64,000 nt of DNA from Xenorhabdus mauleonii (GTDB taxonomy: Bacteria > Pseudomonadota > Gammaproteobacteria > Enterobacterales > Enterobacteriaceae): contig NZ_FORG01000010.1 of assembly GCF_900113945.1 (NCBI RefSeq), positions 1 through 64,000 on the forward strand, written 5' to 3'. Shown here in pieces: positions 62,306-64,000 of the stretch. Position numbers and translations under genes: made by a program. Positions within the stretch are counted from its first letter, which is position 1; the number at the start of each line of letters is the position of its first letter. Below the pieces are notes generated by a model. The model saw only the letters and a program-made list of their open reading frames with translations, did no database searches and was not told the DNA's origin.

Positions 62306-63784
62306 GTGAATACACAACAGTTGGCGAAATTAAGAGCATCAGTGCCTGAAATGAGAAAAGTCAGGCATATCCACTTTGTCGGCATTGGTGGTGCTGGCAT
62401 GGGTGGTATCGCCGAAGTGTTGGCTAATGAAGGTTATCAGATAAGTGGTTCTGATCTGGCGCCCAACCCAGTCACACAACAGCTAATTACACTGGGTGCA
62501 ACCATTTATTTTAATCACCGCCCGGAAAATATTCGGAATGCCAATGTGGTTGTCGCATCTACTGCTATTTCTGCGGACAACCCTGAAATTATAGCGGCTC
62601 GCGAGGCACGTATTCCGGTTATCCGTCGTGCAGAGATGCTGGCAGAATTAATGCGTTATCGCCATGGTATCGCCATTGCGGGGACACATGGAAAAACAAC
62701 AACAACGGCAATGATTGCCGGCATTTATGCTCAGGCTGGCCTTGATCCAACATTTGTTAACGGTGGATTGGTCAAAGCGGCCGGTACACATGCGCGTTTG
62801 GGCACGAGTCGTTACCTGATAGCAGAAGCTGATGAAAGCGATGCATCATTCCTGCATTTGCAGCCGATGATGGCGGTCGTCACCAATATTGAAGCTGACC
62901 ACATGGAAACCTATCAGGGAGATTTCGAAAATCTCAAACAGACGTTTGTTAACTTCCTGCACAATTTACCATTTTATGGCCGGGCAGTGATGTGCATTGA
63001 TGATCCCGTTGTGGAAGAGTTGATTCCCCGCATTGGGCGCTATGTCACGACTTACGGCTTCAGTGAAAAAGCGGATATCCGCATTACCCACTATGAGCAG
63101 AAAGGGGCGCAGGGATTTTTCACTATCAGCCGGCATGATTTGCCAGAACTGCATGTAGTGCTGAATGCCCCAGGGCGGCATAACGCACTGAATGCGACTG
63201 CTGCGGTGGCTGTGGCGACAGAAGAAGGCATTGATGATTCTGCAATTCTGGCATCACTGGCAGAGTTTCAGGGAACTGGGCGTCGGTTTGATTTTCTGGG
63301 GGAGTTTTCCCTCAAGCATATCAACAACAAAGAAGGCAGTGTGATGTTGGTGGATGATTATGGTCACCATCCAACGGAAGTTGATGCCACAATTAAAGCA
63401 GCACGGGCGGGCTGGGCTGACAAGCGGATCGTGATGGTATTCCAGCCGCACCGTTATACAAGAACACGTGATTTATATGATGATTTTGCCAATGTGCTAA
63501 GTCAGGTTGATGTTCTATTGATGCTGGATGTTTATGCCGCCGGTGAAACACCGATCCCGGGAGCGGATAGCCGTTCTTTGTGCCGGACTATCCGTAGCCG
63601 TGGCAAATTGGAACCGATTTTTGTGTCAGATCCTGAGCAAATTTCCGCGACGTTATCTCAAGTTATAGAAAGCAATGACTTAGTTTTGGTACAAGGTGCC
63701 GGCAATATAGGTAAAATAGCGCGCAATTTGGCTGAAACAAAATTGCAGCCATCCTTTAGTAGTGAGGGGGAGCATCATGGCTGA
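62306..63784 (+). CDS. murC: UDP-MurNAc:L-alanine ligase
   Basis: A 492-residue Mur ligase, first of the stem-peptide ligases. N-terminal [23 protein letters not shown] site [17 protein letters not shown], and [22 protein letters not shown] start. Overlaps ddlB by 8 bases. Confidence 0.97.
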   Translation: MNTQQLAKLRASVPEMRKVRHIHFVGIGGAGMGGIAEVLANEGYQISGSDLAPNPVTQQLITLGATIYFNHRPENIRNANVVVASTAISADNPEIIAAREARIPVIRRAEMLAELMRYRHGIAIAGTHGKTTTTAMIAGIYAQAGLDPTFVNGGLVKAAGTHARLGTSRYLIAEADESDASFLHLQPMMAVVTNIEADHMETYQGDFENLKQTFVNFLHNLPFYGRAVMCIDDPVVEELIPRIGRYVTTYGFSEKADIRITHYEQKGAQGFFTISRHDLPELHVVLNAPGRHNALNATAAVAVATEEGIDDSAILASLAEFQGTGRRFDFLGEFSLKHINNKEGSVMLVDDYGHHPTEVDATIKAARAGWADKRIVMVFQPHRYTRTRDLYDDFANVLSQVDVLLMLDVYAAGETPIPGADSRSLCRTIRSRGKLEPIFVSDPEQISATLSQVIESNDLVLVQGAGNIGKIARNLAETKLQPSFSSEGEHHG

Positions 63785-64000
63785 TAAAGTCGCTGTTCTG
63801 TTGGGAGGAACCTCCGCTGAGCGTGAAGTTTCACTGCAATCAGGAATGGCAGTTGTGACTGGGTTGAAAGAAGCGGGAATTGACGCTTACCCAGTTGATA
63901 CTAAAGACTTTGATGTAACTCGACTCAAAGAAGAAGGATTTAGTAAAGTCTTTATCGCCCTGCATGGCCGGGGTGGTGAAGATGGCACTTTGCAAGGTGT
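63777..64000 (+). CDS. ddlB: D-alanine:D-alanine ligase (partial, cut by window end)
   Basis: The first 74 codons of a ligase that makes D-Ala-D-Ala for Mur[21 protein letters not shown] and [15 protein letters not shown] are the family N-terminal motifs. Good ribosome site GAGGGGGAG. The reading frame continues past 64000. Confidence 0.95.
   Translation, partial: MADKVAVLLGGTSAEREVSLQSGMAVVTGLKEAGIDAYPVDTKDFDVTRLKEEGFSKVFIALHGRGGEDGTLQG

Overview
This looks like a chromosomal window from an enterobacterium of the Xenorhabdus/Photorhabdus group (Morganellaceae). The housekeeping gene order is enterobacterial: sprT-metK/speA-speB, sgrR-leu-leuO-ilvIH-cra, then mraZ through ddlB. Intergenic DNA is strongly AT-rich. 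Between the core blocks lie accessory genes typical of insect- or nematode-associated enterics: a contact-dependent inhibition locus, a PAAR spike, chaperone-usher fimbriae, a Sfp/EntD-type phosphopantetheinyl transferase and a lipase. The assignment rests on gene content and order only; no 16S gene, tRNA, IS element or CRISPR array was seen.

Layout. 1-8.5 kb: end of an unidentified gene, then a cdiB-cdiA-cdiI operon whose toxin tip looks like a metal-dependent nuclease. 8.5-13 kb: PAAR protein, a gene remnant, an aldehyde dehydrogenase, an orphan siderophore-type binding protein and a small lipoprotein. 13-18.5 kb: sprT and metK (minus), speA and speB (plus), with a long speA leader holding a possible 38-codon ORF. 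18.7-24.4 kb: five-gene fimbrial operon. 24.4-34 kb: phosphopantetheinyl transferase, galETK, an O-methyltransferase, an unknown exported protein, a lipase and a reverse-transsulfuration pair. 34-37.5 kb: a stand-alone peptide deformylase, three unknown genes (two are paralogues) and mutH. 37.5-43 kb: a spacer with DnaA boxes, sgrR, a probable SgrS small RNA, then leuB, leuA and leuL. No leuC or leuD follows leuB. 43-50.6 kb: leuO, an acyl-CoA synthetase, ilvIH and cra. 50.6-64 kb: the division and cell-wall cluster mraZ-rsmH-ftsL-ftsI-murE-murF-mraY-murD-ftsW-murG-murC-ddlB (ddlB cut by the window edge).

How they work together. The last 13 kb makes lipid-linked peptidoglycan precursor and builds the septum; its genes are packed with 1-8 nt overlaps, and the first is preceded by three 10-bp-spaced repeats that look like MraZ operators. 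The leu genes are preceded by a clear attenuator: a 27-aa leader peptide with five leucine codons plus a GC hairpin and T-run. speA and speB turn arginine into putrescine by way of agmatine. galE, galT and galK form the Leloir pathway. CDI, PAAR and fimbriae are the surface and competition functions.

Most notable points: missing leuCD downstream of leuB; an SgrS-like RNA without sgrT in the same spacer; a CDI toxin resembling the EC869-o11 nuclease class in a CdiA that lacks VENN and carries a 144-residue internal duplication; a full-length plus truncated paralogue pair of unknown genes beside mutH; and a DnaA-box cluster between mutH and sgrR.
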